A stretch of DNA of 64,000 bases from RUG695 sp050943135 (GTDB lineage: Bacteria; Planctomycetota; Planctomycetia; Pirellulales; Thermoguttaceae), in contig JBMNOP010000014.1 of assembly GCA_050943135.1 (NCBI GenBank), forward strand, positions 1 through 64,000, given 5' to 3'. Below are positions 45,388 to 54,830 of the stretch, one piece after another. Position 1 is the stretch's first letter; every line of letters starts with the position of its first letter. A program made the position numbers and the translations under genes. Below the pieces are notes generated by a model. That model was not told where the DNA came from and made no database searches. It saw only the letters and a program-made list of their open reading frames with translations.

Positions 45388-45502
45388 AAAGCGGCTTTCT
45401 GTGAAAGCCCCGGCACATGAGAACGATTGCTTATGGCTGCTTGATTTCTCACCTGACCAGGTTCACAGGTTCCCATTGCAAGGGCCTTCACAGAAAGCCG
45501 CC
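45388..45502 (-). ncRNA. ffs: Small SRP RNA (4.5S-like)
   Basis: On the minus strand the ends pair perfectly (GGCTTTCTGTGAA with TTCACAGAAAGCC). The apical domain holds GGTCAGG and AAGCAGCC around a TGA-GAAA-TCA hairpin, so the usual GGAA tetraloop is replaced by another GNRA loop. A TGTGCCGGGGC stretch closes the helix. A T5 run follows at 45386-45390. The RNA targets membrane proteins with Ffh. Location directly before dnaX is a common arrangement. Confidence 0.88.
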
Positions 45503-45522
45503 GTAACATAGGTTCACCCGTC

Positions 45523-45550
45523 ATTATAACACCGATCGGCAAGACTGCAA
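45523..45550 (-). promoter_or_regulatory. Promoter of the SRP RNA
   Basis: TTGCAG (45545-45550) and TATAAT (45523-45528), with a 16-bp spacer on the minus strand. Transcription would start about 10-15 bases before the mature RNA. Confidence 0.5.
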
Positions 45551-45689
45551 GGTCTCGAACCAGGGATGCACGGTGCGGAGAAACCTGTTAAGGCCTGTCG
45601 GTTGTGCCGGCTGTATCGACTGTTTGTGCTTTGTTTCCGGAAAAATTGCAAAGTTTTTGATATTTCCTTAAGGTCAAGAGGCGTAGGAG

Positions 45690-45695
45690 TATAAT
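45690..45695 (+). promoter_or_regulatory. -10 element before the LysM-like gene
   Basis: A perfect TATAAT. A weak TTAAGG lies 16 bp upstream. The leader to the ATG at 45724 would be about 20 bases. Confidence 0.4.
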
Positions 45696-45723
45696 TGAAC
45701 ATAGGTTGGGGGTACAATTGGGC

Positions 45724-47124
45724 ATGGATTCTTTCCCACGTAGGGATATTTCAGAAATTATGGCACCTTTATCGAACAGTTCGAAGAACATGAAGGTCAT
45801 TTTGGCCATCGTGGTTCTGTTTCTGGGTTGGCTCATCGCTTCGATGATTCCCCGAAACGAAGCCCCATGGGACAAAACGTCTTCATCGTTCTTGGTACGT
45901 CGTCCCGTAACGAGGGGGGGGGACGGGGAACACGCCGCCGACAATTCTGACTATCGGGAAATCTGGGATAAAGAAAAGGATAACTGGGATCCCGAGAAGA
46001 AGAACGTCACCATCGAGTACGACTCGCGCTTTTTCGGTTCCGAAGGAATCTCTTCCCCCGAACTATCCGAGCAAGCCGGTACTCCTTCCAAGGGGGAGCT
46101 TGCCAAGGATGAGGTTCGCGACTGGGCCGATGAGATCAAGGTCGATTCGGACGACCTTCCCGACGTTCAGGTCGGTGCCCGTCCCAGGTGGGATGACGAT
46201 ACACCTTTCGACTCCCCGGCGATTGAGGCCGAACAGCTCGCACCGCCCTTGGAGTCGCTCGAGAACGACTGGGCGGTCGAGACGCCTGCCGACACCGGAT
46301 CAGTTGCGGACGCCGAGCAGCAGCCGACTGAACCCGCGAATGTGCTTCCCGAGACGGGCGTGACCGAAAACACAATACCTCCTGCCGAAGCACCTGCGGC
46401 CGAAACTTCGACCGCCGAGTCCCAGCCCGAACCGGAAGAGGACGCGGCATTGATTGCTCAGGCACCGGCTTTAGTCCCCGAACAGCCGCAAACGAATCCG
46501 ACCCGTGAGGTCGAACCGCTTCCTGTACCCGATGTCGTTCCGGTCGAACTGGCTCCGAGAGCCGAGACTCTCCCCCTTTCCGAAACATCCGACACACCGC
46601 CTGCGGCCGAGACCCCGGTAGCTATCTCCACCGAAACTCCCCGAGTCTCCGAGACGCCTGAGGCTTCCGACCGTCTTTATGCCTTACCGACTAAGCGGCC
46701 CGCACAGCAGAATGTTGAGGCTCCCGACGCAGCGAAAGTCTCGTCGACCGAATCGGGGAATTCTTCCGAAGAGCTTTTACCCTTTAAGACTCTGGTCCCT
46801 TCCGGGGCTTCCCAAGTCGTGACCGTCGATAAGAGCACCTCTGTCGACCAAGGGGTGATCAGTCAGGTTTCCGCGGATGTCCCTTCCGGGCAACCGGAAT
46901 CGACGACGACCGCTTATTACGAACAGCCGGTACCCGTTGAAACGGCCAAACCGATGGCCATCTCAGTCTATATGGCCGGCGCCGGTGAAAACTGGGAGGG
47001 GATTGCCGCTAAGTTCGGTCTTTCCGCCGAAGAATCAATTCGGTTCGCCGAAATGAACTCATTCCGTATCAATGCCGACCGGACGGTGACCGAGGGAATG
47101 AAGTTAATGCTTCCGAAACACTGA
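45724..47124 (+). CDS. Membrane-anchored protein with Pro/Glu-rich linker and LysM-like end
   Basis: A protein of about 466 residues. One membrane helix (VILAIVVLFLGWLIASMI) is at about residues 24-41, followed by 340 low-complexity residues rich in P, E, A, T and S. The last 50 residues (ENWEGIAAKFGLSAEE, then RTVTEGMKLMLP) fit a divergent LysM domain, normally peptidoglycan binding. The start is uncertain: ATG 45724, ATG 45760 or even 45790. An inner-membrane anchor reaching through the periplasm to the cell wall is the natural model. The ExeA-like ATPase follows 108 bases downstream. Confidence 0.65.
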   Translation: MDSFPRRDISEIMAPLSNSSKNMKVILAIVVLFLGWLIASMIPRNEAPWDKTSSSFLVRRPVTRGGDGEHAADNSDYREIWDKEKDNWDPEKKNVTIEYDSRFFGSEGISSPELSEQAGTPSKGELAKDEVRDWADEIKVDSDDLPDVQVGARPRWDDDTPFDSPAIEAEQLAPPLESLENDWAVETPADTGSVADAEQQPTEPANVLPETGVTENTIPPAEAPAAETSTAESQPEPEEDAALIAQAPALVPEQPQTNPTREVEPLPVPDVVPVELAPRAETLPLSETSDTPPAAETPVAISTETPRVSETPEASDRLYALPTKRPAQQNVEAPDAAKVSSTESGNSSEELLPFKTLVPSGASQVVTVDKSTSVDQGVISQVSADVPSGQPESTTTAYYEQPVPVETAKPMAISVYMAGAGENWEGIAAKFGLSAEESIRFAEMNSFRINADRTVTEGMKLMLPKH

Positions 47125-47232
47125 CTCTCCCCCGCCACTGCCCGGTTTAAGTTTCCCCGGTGAAAGACCGATATAGTCTGTGAAAGTGTCTTAATCGTTT
47201 GTTTTTGGCACCGCGGTGAAATCGATTTCAGG

Positions 47233-48810
47233 ATGATCCGAATGAGCGGTCAGGAAGAAAGGGCGTTTCGGCGTCCGTTTTCGTCGGTCCCCGATATTGA
47301 ATCCTATTATCCCTCCGTTTCGGCCGAAGGGGCTCGTGTTCGGTTGTTTCGGGCTTTGGATCGTGGAGAAGGGGTTGCTTTTCTTTTCGGCGAGGCCGGA
47401 CTCGGCAAGACGCTTCTTTTTCGTGTTTTAGCCAATCAATTCGAGCTGGATGCTCCGGTGATTACCCTGTCGAGCGCTCGGATATCGAGCCGCCGGTCGT
47501 TCTATCTGCAACTTCTCTTCAAGCTTCGTTACGATGCCTCTGTTTCCGACGAAGATGAACTACGTATTCGCTTTTTCGAATATCTCCGTCGTAGCGATTA
47601 CCCGCACCATATCCTCTTTATCGATAACGGAGAGACCCTGCCGTTTGCTGTCATTGACGAAATTCGCGCACTCCTCGATGTGGAATATCGGGGGGAACCA
47701 CGATTTCGTGTGGCTTTTGCCGGGCTACCCCGCTTTGAAGAACGTCTGAACGAGCCGAAGTATTCCCGCTTTTCTCAGCGAGTAACCGCTCGTACCTGGT
47801 TAGACCCTTTTGGGCGAGACGAAACGCTTGACTATATCGCACGCCAGATGAAACGTGTTGCCGAAGATTACGGCGGACTTTCATTCGATGTCGCCGCGGC
47901 AAAACTGGTCCATAAATTCGCTGATGGGGTTCCTCGCCTAATCAACCAGATTTGCGATCTTGCGATTTATCTCAACGGCGAAAGAAATGCGGCGATCTCC
48001 GAAGCGACGGTGCGCAAGGCATGGGGCCGTTTACAGCAGATCCCCGAAGAAGACATGCAGCCTTCGTTTCCCGACGGGGGGCTTGGAGACGGGGTGAGTT
48101 CCCTTTCCGACGAGGAGGGATCTTTCTCGGTCATCGAGTTCGGTGAACTTGATGACGAACCTGTCTCACAGGTCGAGCGTGATGAGAGCCGGAATCCCGA
48201 GTCAGGTGTTTCCTACGGCCCGCTTTCCGAAGAAAGCACAGCGACAGAAGAATCGATTATCCCCTTTGTGCCAAAGCCCTCACTCCCGGAGGAGAAACCT
48301 CGTGTTTTGCGTGAAGAAGAGATCGTCGGTGGAGAAGAGAGTGAGATTCTCTCGATGGATGGGCGGAACATTTACTGGCAGGCCGACTCCGACCAGTGTT
48401 GTGCCGATGTCCCCTGCAAAGGTGAGGATTGGGATGCCGACGAGATTGTCGACGAATCGGATGCCGTTCTGGAGTACGACTCGATGATCCGCGCAAAACT
48501 CCTTCGGGATTTCCCCGGCGAAAATGAAGAGACCGTCTCGACCCACCGGATTGAGGAAGATGCTTTGAGGCGAGACATCACTGGCCAGCCCGACCGCCTG
48601 ATGGAACAACTTCGCCTCAAAGAAATGGAAGTTGCGCAGGAACTCGATGTGATTCGTAAGATCCGACAGATGCACGACGGGCTCGCCTCTTGTCACAATC
48701 TCGGGGAGACGTTTCCCGAACCGGGGTCCGTTAAAAAAGAGCAGCCCAAGAACCGACCGTTTCTTAATGTCTTCGAGAAAATTTACACGAAGCAGGATAA
48801 GAAGCGGTGA
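47233..48810 (+). CDS. ExeA/GspA-like AAA ATPase
   Basis: A 525-residue protein. The first 280 residues match the ATPase of the general secretion pathway GspA/ExeA (Walker A GEAGLGKT at about 53-60, Walker B ILFIDNGETLP where the usual DEAQ reads DNGE, then AGLPRFEERL and GVPRLINQICDLA). The remaining 245 residues are acidic with no known domain. GspA helps GspB assemble secretins through the cell wall. The preceding LysM-like protein would suit as a wall-binding partner. The change at Walker B may lower hydrolysis. Confidence 0.82.
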   Translation: MIRMSGQEERAFRRPFSSVPDIESYYPSVSAEGARVRLFRALDRGEGVAFLFGEAGLGKTLLFRVLANQFELDAPVITLSSARISSRRSFYLQLLFKLRYDASVSDEDELRIRFFEYLRRSDYPHHILFIDNGETLPFAVIDEIRALLDVEYRGEPRFRVAFAGLPRFEERLNEPKYSRFSQRVTARTWLDPFGRDETLDYIARQMKRVAEDYGGLSFDVAAAKLVHKFADGVPRLINQICDLAIYLNGERNAAISEATVRKAWGRLQQIPEEDMQPSFPDGGLGDGVSSLSDEEGSFSVIEFGELDDEPVSQVERDESRNPESGVSYGPLSEESTATEESIIPFVPKPSLPEEKPRVLREEEIVGGEESEILSMDGRNIYWQADSDQCCADVPCKGEDWDADEIVDESDAVLEYDSMIRAKLLRDFPGENEETVSTHRIEEDALRRDITGQPDRLMEQLRLKEMEVAQELDVIRKIRQMHDGLASCHNLGETFPEPGSVKKEQPKNRPFLNVFEKIYTKQDKKR

Positions 48811-48872
48811 CATTTCGCTTTTCCGAATCGTCGGGGAATATCGTAAAGACGTAGCGACCAAATTCTTGCCCG

Positions 48873-49829
48873 TTATACCGGCGTGAGAGAATGGTCGCCG
48901 GGGAATTCTTCGTATGTTCTCGAATAGAGTAGCGCGAACTCTCCGGCAGGGAGCCTGGCCCTCGTTGCGGCCGTTATTGCCATCGAACCTGCGTCGATCA
49001 CACCGTCCACAAACGCGCCGTCGGCACATTTGCCGAGAATCGTTTTAAGACGTGCCGCGTCGAATCCAGACGAGTGGCACGTCAGCAGAACGAAGGGAAA
49101 ACTCGGATCAAGGATGGCAAAGAGAATCTCCAGAAGTTTTGGTAGGTCACGCGCCAGACGCCAGACCTCGCCTCGTGCGCCGTGTCCGTAGGTAGGCGGA
49201 TCGAGAATGACGCCATCAAAGAATCGTTTTCGTCTCCGTTCCCGCCTGACGTATTTTACCGTGTCGTCGACAATCCAGCGGATCGGCGCTTCGCCGAGAC
49301 CGGAAAGTTCCGCATTTCGTCTTGCCTGTCCGACGATGTTTCGCGCGGCGTCGACGTGTGTAACTTCGGCCCCGGCCGAGGCACAGGCAAGCGTACTTCC
49401 TCCGGTATAGGCAAAAAGGTTCAGTACGCGCATCCGTCGGCCGAGTGTTACCATTCCCTTTCGACAGAGACCGTAAAGACGACCCCAATTTCGTGACTGT
49501 TCCGGAAAGATTCCCAAATGCCCGAACGGAGAGCCTTTCAGCTCCAAGACAAAATCGGGTGTTGTATGAACGACCCTGCCGCCTAGCTCAAGAAACCTGT
49601 TTCCTTCGTCGGAACGAGAAATCCACGTTCCTCGGACACCGAGCGCCGTGTCGCTGCGACCCGTTTCGTCGGCCTGAAAAAAGAGGTCGGCAGCACACCA
49701 CGTTTCCGCTGACCGCCGAAGCGAACGAAACGCGGGGGGAGAAGGCCGGTCGGTAACGATCTTGCCAAACCGTTCCAGCTTTCTCCCCCCGCCAAAATCA
49801 AGGAGTTGATATTCTTCCGTCCGAAACAT
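48873..49829 (-). CDS. SAM-dependent methyltransferase, RlmI/RlmK-like
   Basis: A 318-residue class I methyltransferase. The SAM loop is VLNLFAYTGGSTLACASAGA at about 133-152, the second motif VTHVDAARNIV follows, and VILDPPTYGHG (DPP[TS]) marks the catalytic loop of base methyltransferases. The N-terminal 100 residues resemble the short beta domain before it. Known relatives methylate 23S rRNA cytosines; no PUA domain is visible. Its ATG overlaps the MFS stop by one base (TAATG). Confidence 0.85.
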   Translation of the reverse strand: MFRTEEYQLLDFGGGRKLERFGKIVTDRPSPPAFRSLRRSAETWCAADLFFQADETGRSDTALGVRGTWISRSDEGNRFLELGGRVVHTTPDFVLELKGSPFGHLGIFPEQSRNWGRLYGLCRKGMVTLGRRMRVLNLFAYTGGSTLACASAGAEVTHVDAARNIVGQARRNAELSGLGEAPIRWIVDDTVKYVRRERRRKRFFDGVILDPPTYGHGARGEVWRLARDLPKLLEILFAILDPSFPFVLLTCHSSGFDAARLKTILGKCADGAFVDGVIDAGSMAITAATRARLPAGEFALLYSRTYEEFPGDHSLTPV

Positions 49830-51499
49830 TACGACTTTGCGGTTTCGGCCTCCGCGGCCTTCGGTTCCCGACCGAAGATCACGAAGAACACGGTCCAGAA
49901 GATAACGAAGTAAGCCGGGTAGGTGAAGAATTTCTTCCAGTCACGGCGCTCTACCTTGAGCCAGGTATCTCGGTCGAGAGGTATCTGTTCTTCCTGTGCC
50001 GCTTCGACCGCGGTAATCTGTTTTTTGATATCATCGATTTTGGTGACGTTAAAGTTCGGATATGAACCGAGAAGAATCTCGTCGTCTCCTAACCCCTTGA
50101 GCGCTTTCTGGAAATTCTCGTCATCCGGATAGAGATCGACGATCTTATCTTTGGTGAGGCCTTCGGCGGTCAGCACACCGTTTTCGTCGGTGTAGTTGGC
50201 GAGACTGACGGCGTTAAACGCGTTCTTTTCCCCCATCGCGTATTTCAGCGATTTGGCAAGTTCGAGGTATTTGAGATTCGAGTCTTTAGCGGACCATTCG
50301 GCGAGTGGTGCAACTTCTTTGATCTCGTCGCTCAACTTCGGGGCCGCTTTGCTCATCTGGACGTCATAAATGACACCGCTTAGGAGCTGACCGACTCCCA
50401 AGAGGAGGAACGCCAGGAGTGCCTGAACGCTTGCTTTGAGGTTGTCGGGAGCGACCTTATCACCGAACATATAGCTGGCGGTGTAAAGGAAGGCGTAGGC
50501 CATCCCGTGAAGAAGAATGGCAATCACCGCGAACGAGAATCCCTCTTGCGTGAAGAGAATATAACGAACCGCCCAGGCGGCCATCCCGAGAACGAGGACC
50601 CATTTTAGCCCGATTCGGGCAACGGCGACGGCCAGGAGCGCCATGAAGATAAGTTCCGAGAACTGATTGAACGTACCTAGCGCAACCGGGGCCGGGTAGC
50701 CGTGGTCGACGAGGTACGGGCCGAGCGCCGGGAAGTAGAAGTTACTTCCGAAAATGCTGACCAGGAAGGCGCAGAGGAGGAAGCAGGTGAACCTCCAATC
50801 TTTGAACAGCGCGAAAGCCCCCAGGCCAAGCGCATCACTCTTTTCCCCTTCGGCCGGTTTTCCCTTTGGAGGGGTATTCGGGAGGGTGTAGGCATAAAAG
50901 CCGTAAAAGAGAGCAATGCCGCCGCCGAGGAAGAAGAAGTTTGGGGTCGTAGCGCCGCCGCAGAAGCATTCGATGATCAGGTTGACCAGAATCCAGCCGA
51001 TAGTTCCGAAGATGAAGACGTTCGGTGCTTTATCTTTATTCGGAATATGCTTAAAAACGACCGCATTGATCAGCGGAATCGACGGAAGGAAGCACATTCC
51101 CGAGACGAGCATCAGAATCATCAAGGGCCAGAACGGGATCATTTCGCCCGAATCAACGGCCGTCTTACAGATGTAACCGGAGGTGACCAGAGCCAGACCG
51201 TTGATGATCTGCAAAAGCCCCAGAACTTTCTGAGCCGAGAAAAGCCGGTCGGCCAAAGGACCGATGAAAAGGGCCGCCAGGATAACACCGATCGGATAGG
51301 CGTTGTAGATCCAGCCCGTTCCCATATGCACACCGCAAAAGTCGACTTCCTGGAGTTTACCGGCCAGATAAGCTCCCAGGGCGATACTCCAGCTTCCCCA
51401 AATGGCAAATTGAAGAAGATACGCTAATTGCAGCCGGGGGTAAATGCCCCCCGGCTTTTTGAGGTCGGCAGCAGCTGCCGCGGCACTTTCATTGGCCAT
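49829..51499 (-). CDS. MFS nucleoside/sugar symporter (NupG/XapB-like)
   Basis: A 556-residue transporter starting at ATG 51499, preceded by GGAGGA. About 12 helices; the start of helix 1 (YPRLQLAYLLQFAIWGSWSI) and IGVILAALFIGPLADRLFSA are typical of the NupG/LacY-like nucleoside:H+ symporter family. A soluble segment of about 110 residues (roughly 400-510) interrupts the last helices and is absent in E. coli NupG. The frame stays open far upstream, but that part is the divergent promoter region. It overlaps the methyltransferase start. Confidence 0.8.
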   Translation of the reverse strand: MANESAAAAAADLKKPGGIYPRLQLAYLLQFAIWGSWSIALGAYLAGKLQEVDFCGVHMGTGWIYNAYPIGVILAALFIGPLADRLFSAQKVLGLLQIINGLALVTSGYICKTAVDSGEMIPFWPLMILMLVSGMCFLPSIPLINAVVFKHIPNKDKAPNVFIFGTIGWILVNLIIECFCGGATTPNFFFLGGGIALFYGFYAYTLPNTPPKGKPAEGEKSDALGLGAFALFKDWRFTCFLLCAFLVSIFGSNFYFPALGPYLVDHGYPAPVALGTFNQFSELIFMALLAVAVARIGLKWVLVLGMAAWAVRYILFTQEGFSFAVIAILLHGMAYAFLYTASYMFGDKVAPDNLKASVQALLAFLLLGVGQLLSGVIYDVQMSKAAPKLSDEIKEVAPLAEWSAKDSNLKYLELAKSLKYAMGEKNAFNAVSLANYTDENGVLTAEGLTKDKIVDLYPDDENFQKALKGLGDDEILLGSYPNFNVTKIDDIKKQITAVEAAQEEQIPLDRDTWLKVERRDWKKFFTYPAYFVIFWTVFFVIFGREPKAAEAETAKS

Positions 51500-51732
51500 G
51501 CTTTTGTTCCTCCGTTCATTGTGTGATGCTGACTTCAGTAGGATATGTCCCGGATGAAAACATCCGCCGTAATTATACGACCTTTCGGGGGCGGATTGCA
51601 AGGCGGATGTGGTTTTTTCACGAAAATTCTGCGAAAAAAGACTGATATCTACAACGAAAACCCCGGGTTTTTTACGGTTATGCCGAAAAGCTCGATTTTG
51701 CCGGAAAAGCTGCCGATACGCTTTATGACTAT

Positions 51733-51738
51733 TATAAT
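51733..51738 (+). promoter_or_regulatory. -10 element before the porin gene
   Basis: A perfect TATAAT followed by an A/G-rich leader. The -35 (CTGCCG at about 51710) is weak. The region 51500-51783 serves both the porin and the divergent MFS gene. Confidence 0.4.
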
Positions 51739-51783
51739 TAGGGGAAGCGGGTTCAAAAAGTCGCGATATCCGGAGATTTTCGA

Positions 51784-53259
51784 ATGCGCAATTGGCTGAA
51801 AACGAGTGCTGTTTTGTTGTTTGCAGCGGGGACGAGCGTTTTGTCGGCTGCCGATACTTCCTCGTCCTCACGAGCCGTTTCTCCCCGAACCGAGCGCGAG
51901 TCGCGGCTTCTTTCCGCGCCGGAATTTACCTCATCGCAATCTCCTGATCTGGCCGATACCGAAGAGTCGTTTAAAGCCGACGGAACCGAGGGTTCCCTGA
52001 CGGTTTCCGACCACGACTATCGGGATTTCGTGACTCGTGAGGAATTCGAGCGGGCGGTTTCCGGTCTGGCGTGGAAAAAAGGCCCGTTCACAATTACCCC
52101 CTACGGGTTTCTCTGGGCCGATATCGCCTGGAACTCTTCTCGCAGTGCGACCGACGGATGCTGTCTTTACTCTCTTTCCGATGCAGTTGATGACTCGCAG
52201 GGAGCGTCGGTCGACGCGCGAATGTCGCGTATCGGCGCAATGATCAACGGGCCCGGTTTTCCGGGGAATCCCTGTTGGAAAATGAGAGGGGTTCTGGAAG
52301 CGGATTTCGAAGGGCAGGTCAATTCCACGCGCAACAGGGGGCAACTCCAGCTGCGTAAGGCTTTTGTTGAGCTGAATAACGAACATGCCGACCTTCGTTT
52401 CCTCTTTGGCCAGGATTGGGATATCATCTCACCGCTCGCACCGCAGATGCTCAATTACGTTCCCGCCGGTTTTGCCGGGAATATCGGCTACCGCCGGTGC
52501 CAGTTTCGAGTTGATAAAGGTTTTCGGTTCAGCGCCGACTGCCGAATCCTCTGGCAGCTCGCCATCGTCGACTCGTACGGAGCCGACTACAACTCCACAA
52601 GCGGCGTTGCTTCTCAATCGGGGGGCTGGCCTATCATCGAAGGTCGTTACGCGGTAACCCTCGGGAAGTGTAGTCGTCCGGAAGGGCCGATCACCCTCGG
52701 GGTTTCGGCGCATGTCGGGGAGGAAACCTATCGCTTTTCGCCGATTGGCGGCACTTACGCTTCCACCTCGGAGCTGGAACATGTTCAGACTTGGTCGGTC
52801 AGTTTTGACGCCGACGTTCCGATCACCAAAAAGATTTCGTTCCTGAGCGAAGGGTTTTACGGTTGTGACCTGAGCTCCTTTATGGGTGGGATCAACCAAG
52901 GGGTCGACCTTTACCGACGTGACGGTATCCGTGACTGTGGCGGATGGGCGGCCTTCCGCACCGAAATTACCGACAAGCTGACCAACAATATCGGTTACGG
53001 TATCGATAAGCCGAACGAGGACGATCTGCAAGGGACGACGGTCGCCTCGGGGGGGAAGAGTTCCTTCCGCACACGCAACGAGCTCTTTTTTACCAATCTC
53101 CTTTATCAGTGGAATAAAGCCCTGATGACCGGCATCGAGTTCGGCTACTGGAGAACCGATTGGCAACAGAGCGACGTTTCGAGTTCCGATGTCCAATACA
53201 TCGATATGGACCGCGGCAAGACGTTCCGCATCGACTGCGCCGTGCAGTACCTCTTCTGA
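51784..53259 (+). CDS. Outer-membrane porin, DcaP-like
   Basis: A 491-residue protein. Signal peptide residues 1-22 (cleavage after LSA). A Ser/Glu-rich stretch and a short helical segment (about 60-95) come before the barrel. The barrel begins at YGFLWADIAWNS and shows alternating aromatic strands (RFLFGQDWDIISPL, FEADGRFR-like turns), ending in AVQYLF with a terminal phenylalanine, as in BAM substrates. The transported molecule is unknown. Its stop overlaps the umuC start (TGATG). Confidence 0.8.
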   Translation: MRNWLKTSAVLLFAAGTSVLSAADTSSSSRAVSPRTERESRLLSAPEFTSSQSPDLADTEESFKADGTEGSLTVSDHDYRDFVTREEFERAVSGLAWKKGPFTITPYGFLWADIAWNSSRSATDGCCLYSLSDAVDDSQGASVDARMSRIGAMINGPGFPGNPCWKMRGVLEADFEGQVNSTRNRGQLQLRKAFVELNNEHADLRFLFGQDWDIISPLAPQMLNYVPAGFAGNIGYRRCQFRVDKGFRFSADCRILWQLAIVDSYGADYNSTSGVASQSGGWPIIEGRYAVTLGKCSRPEGPITLGVSAHVGEETYRFSPIGGTYASTSELEHVQTWSVSFDADVPITKKISFLSEGFYGCDLSSFMGGINQGVDLYRRDGIRDCGGWAAFRTEITDKLTNNIGYGIDKPNEDDLQGTTVASGGKSSFRTRNELFFTNLLYQWNKALMTGIEFGYWRTDWQQSDVSSSDVQYIDMDRGKTFRIDCAVQYLF

Positions 53260-54587
53260 TGAAAATCTATGCTTTGGTAGACTGTGATTCCTTTTTCGCT
53301 TCTTGCGAAAAGGTTTTCCGTCCCGACTGGGCCGAGAAGCCCATCGTTGTCCTTTCGAACAACGACGGGTGTGTCATTGCCAGATCCGTCGAAGCTAAAC
53401 CGCTTGTCGCCATGGGAACTCCCTGGTTTCGGATCAAGAGCCTGGCCAAACAACTGGGGCTTGTCGTCTGTTCTTCCAACCACGTCCTCTACGGTGATAT
53501 GAGTCGCCGTGTGATGGAGACGCTCGGTCAGTGGTCGTATGATGTTGAAGTCTATTCGATCGACGAGGCGTTTCTCGATTTGACGAGGCGCTACCAACGT
53601 GACCTGGAAGAAGGCAAACCGATCGGTCGGAGCCTTGCCACCCTTGGACGAGAGATTACCGAGACGGTTCCCCGTTGGACCGGTATTCCCGTTTCGGTCG
53701 GGATCGGTCCGAACAAAACGCTGGCGAAACTGGCCAACCGAATCGCCAAGGACCTTCCCGGTCGCCTTTTCGGCGTGATGAATCGTGCCAAAAGGGAGAA
53801 GGTGCTTAAGGCATTTCCGATTGCCGATCTCTGGGGGGTCGGACGAAAACTTCTTCCCCGCTTGGAACGGTTTGGGCTGAAAACTGCATGGGACCTGAGT
53901 CAGCTTGACCCGCTGGTTGTCCGTCGGGAATTTTCCGTGGCTCAGGAACGATTGGTTCGGGAACTCAACGGCGAAGTCTGTTACGGTGAAGAACCTCCGG
54001 AGCATAAGAACATTCAGATCACCCGTTCCTTTGGAAAGACGATCACCGAGGCGGCTGAACTGGAAAAGGCCTTTGCTTCGTTTGCGGTCCGTGGCGCACG
54101 GCGGTTGCGGCATCTCGGTCTAAAGGCTTCGGCCGTCTCGGTTTCCATCGCCACAAACTTGTTCCGGCCCGAACTTCCTCAGCATTCCCCGGTCTCGGTT
54201 GTGGGCTTTTACCGTCCGACCGACGACACGGTGGAAATCCTCAAGGGGATTCTTCCCGTTTTGCGCACGATCTACAAGGCCGGGTATGCCTACAAGCGCG
54301 GTGGAATCACATTGATGGACCTTGTTCCGGCCGACGTGGCTCTGTCGCAGGAGTCTCTTTTCGGCGAGACTCCCGATTTTGAATCGCCGTTAGGTACCGA
54401 TCAATCTTCGCGCCAGAAGCGCGCCGAGCTGTACCGGGCGGTCGACCGAGTCAACGAAATCGGAGGGCGCACGAAAATCTTCTTTGCCGCCGAAGGAACC
54501 GACCGAGTCTGGATCCCCTCTTCCGAGTTTGTCTCCCCATGCTGGACGACCGATATGGATCGACTTCCGGTTGTAAAAGCCGAATAG
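53259..54587 (+). CDS. umuC: Y-family DNA polymerase UmuC
   Basis: A 442-residue translesion polymerase. Catalytic acids are D8 (ALVDCDSFFASCE), D102 and E103 (YSIDEAF). The helix-hairpin-helix region LWGVGRKLLPRL, little-finger domain and the C-terminal DUF4113-like segment are present. No umuD partner is in the window. The start at 53259 overlaps the porin stop; the upstream extension lies inside the porin gene. Confidence 0.92.
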   Translation: MKIYALVDCDSFFASCEKVFRPDWAEKPIVVLSNNDGCVIARSVEAKPLVAMGTPWFRIKSLAKQLGLVVCSSNHVLYGDMSRRVMETLGQWSYDVEVYSIDEAFLDLTRRYQRDLEEGKPIGRSLATLGREITETVPRWTGIPVSVGIGPNKTLAKLANRIAKDLPGRLFGVMNRAKREKVLKAFPIADLWGVGRKLLPRLERFGLKTAWDLSQLDPLVVRREFSVAQERLVRELNGEVCYGEEPPEHKNIQITRSFGKTITEAAELEKAFASFAVRGARRLRHLGLKASAVSVSIATNLFRPELPQHSPVSVVGFYRPTDDTVEILKGILPVLRTIYKAGYAYKRGGITLMDLVPADVALSQESLFGETPDFESPLGTDQSSRQKRAELYRAVDRVNEIGGRTKIFFAAEGTDRVWIPSSEFVSPCWTTDMDRLPVVKAE

Positions 54588-54681
54588 CGAGGGCTCTTTC
54601 CGGGTTGCCGGTGGTACCCTGAGCGCCTTGTTTTCCCCTAGTTTTGTGCCTGAAAAAGAAATTTCTTCCCCGAATCCCCCC

Positions 54682-54710
54682 TTGTCCGAAATCGTTAAAA
54701 ATGTTATCAT
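54682..54710 (+). promoter_or_regulatory. Promoter of rpoB
   Basis: TTGTCC at 54682-54687, 17-bp spacer, TATCAT at 54705-54710. The ATG is about 120 bases downstream. Confidence 0.55.
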
Positions 54711-54830
54711 CAGAGGGTACGTTTTATGGTGGAGGGGCTCGCTTTATTTTACGTGCGCCTCTCGTTACTTAGGATCCACCGACACTCGAGGATCGTTCAC
54801 TGTTGCCGCACGACGAAAGGGTTTCTTTTT

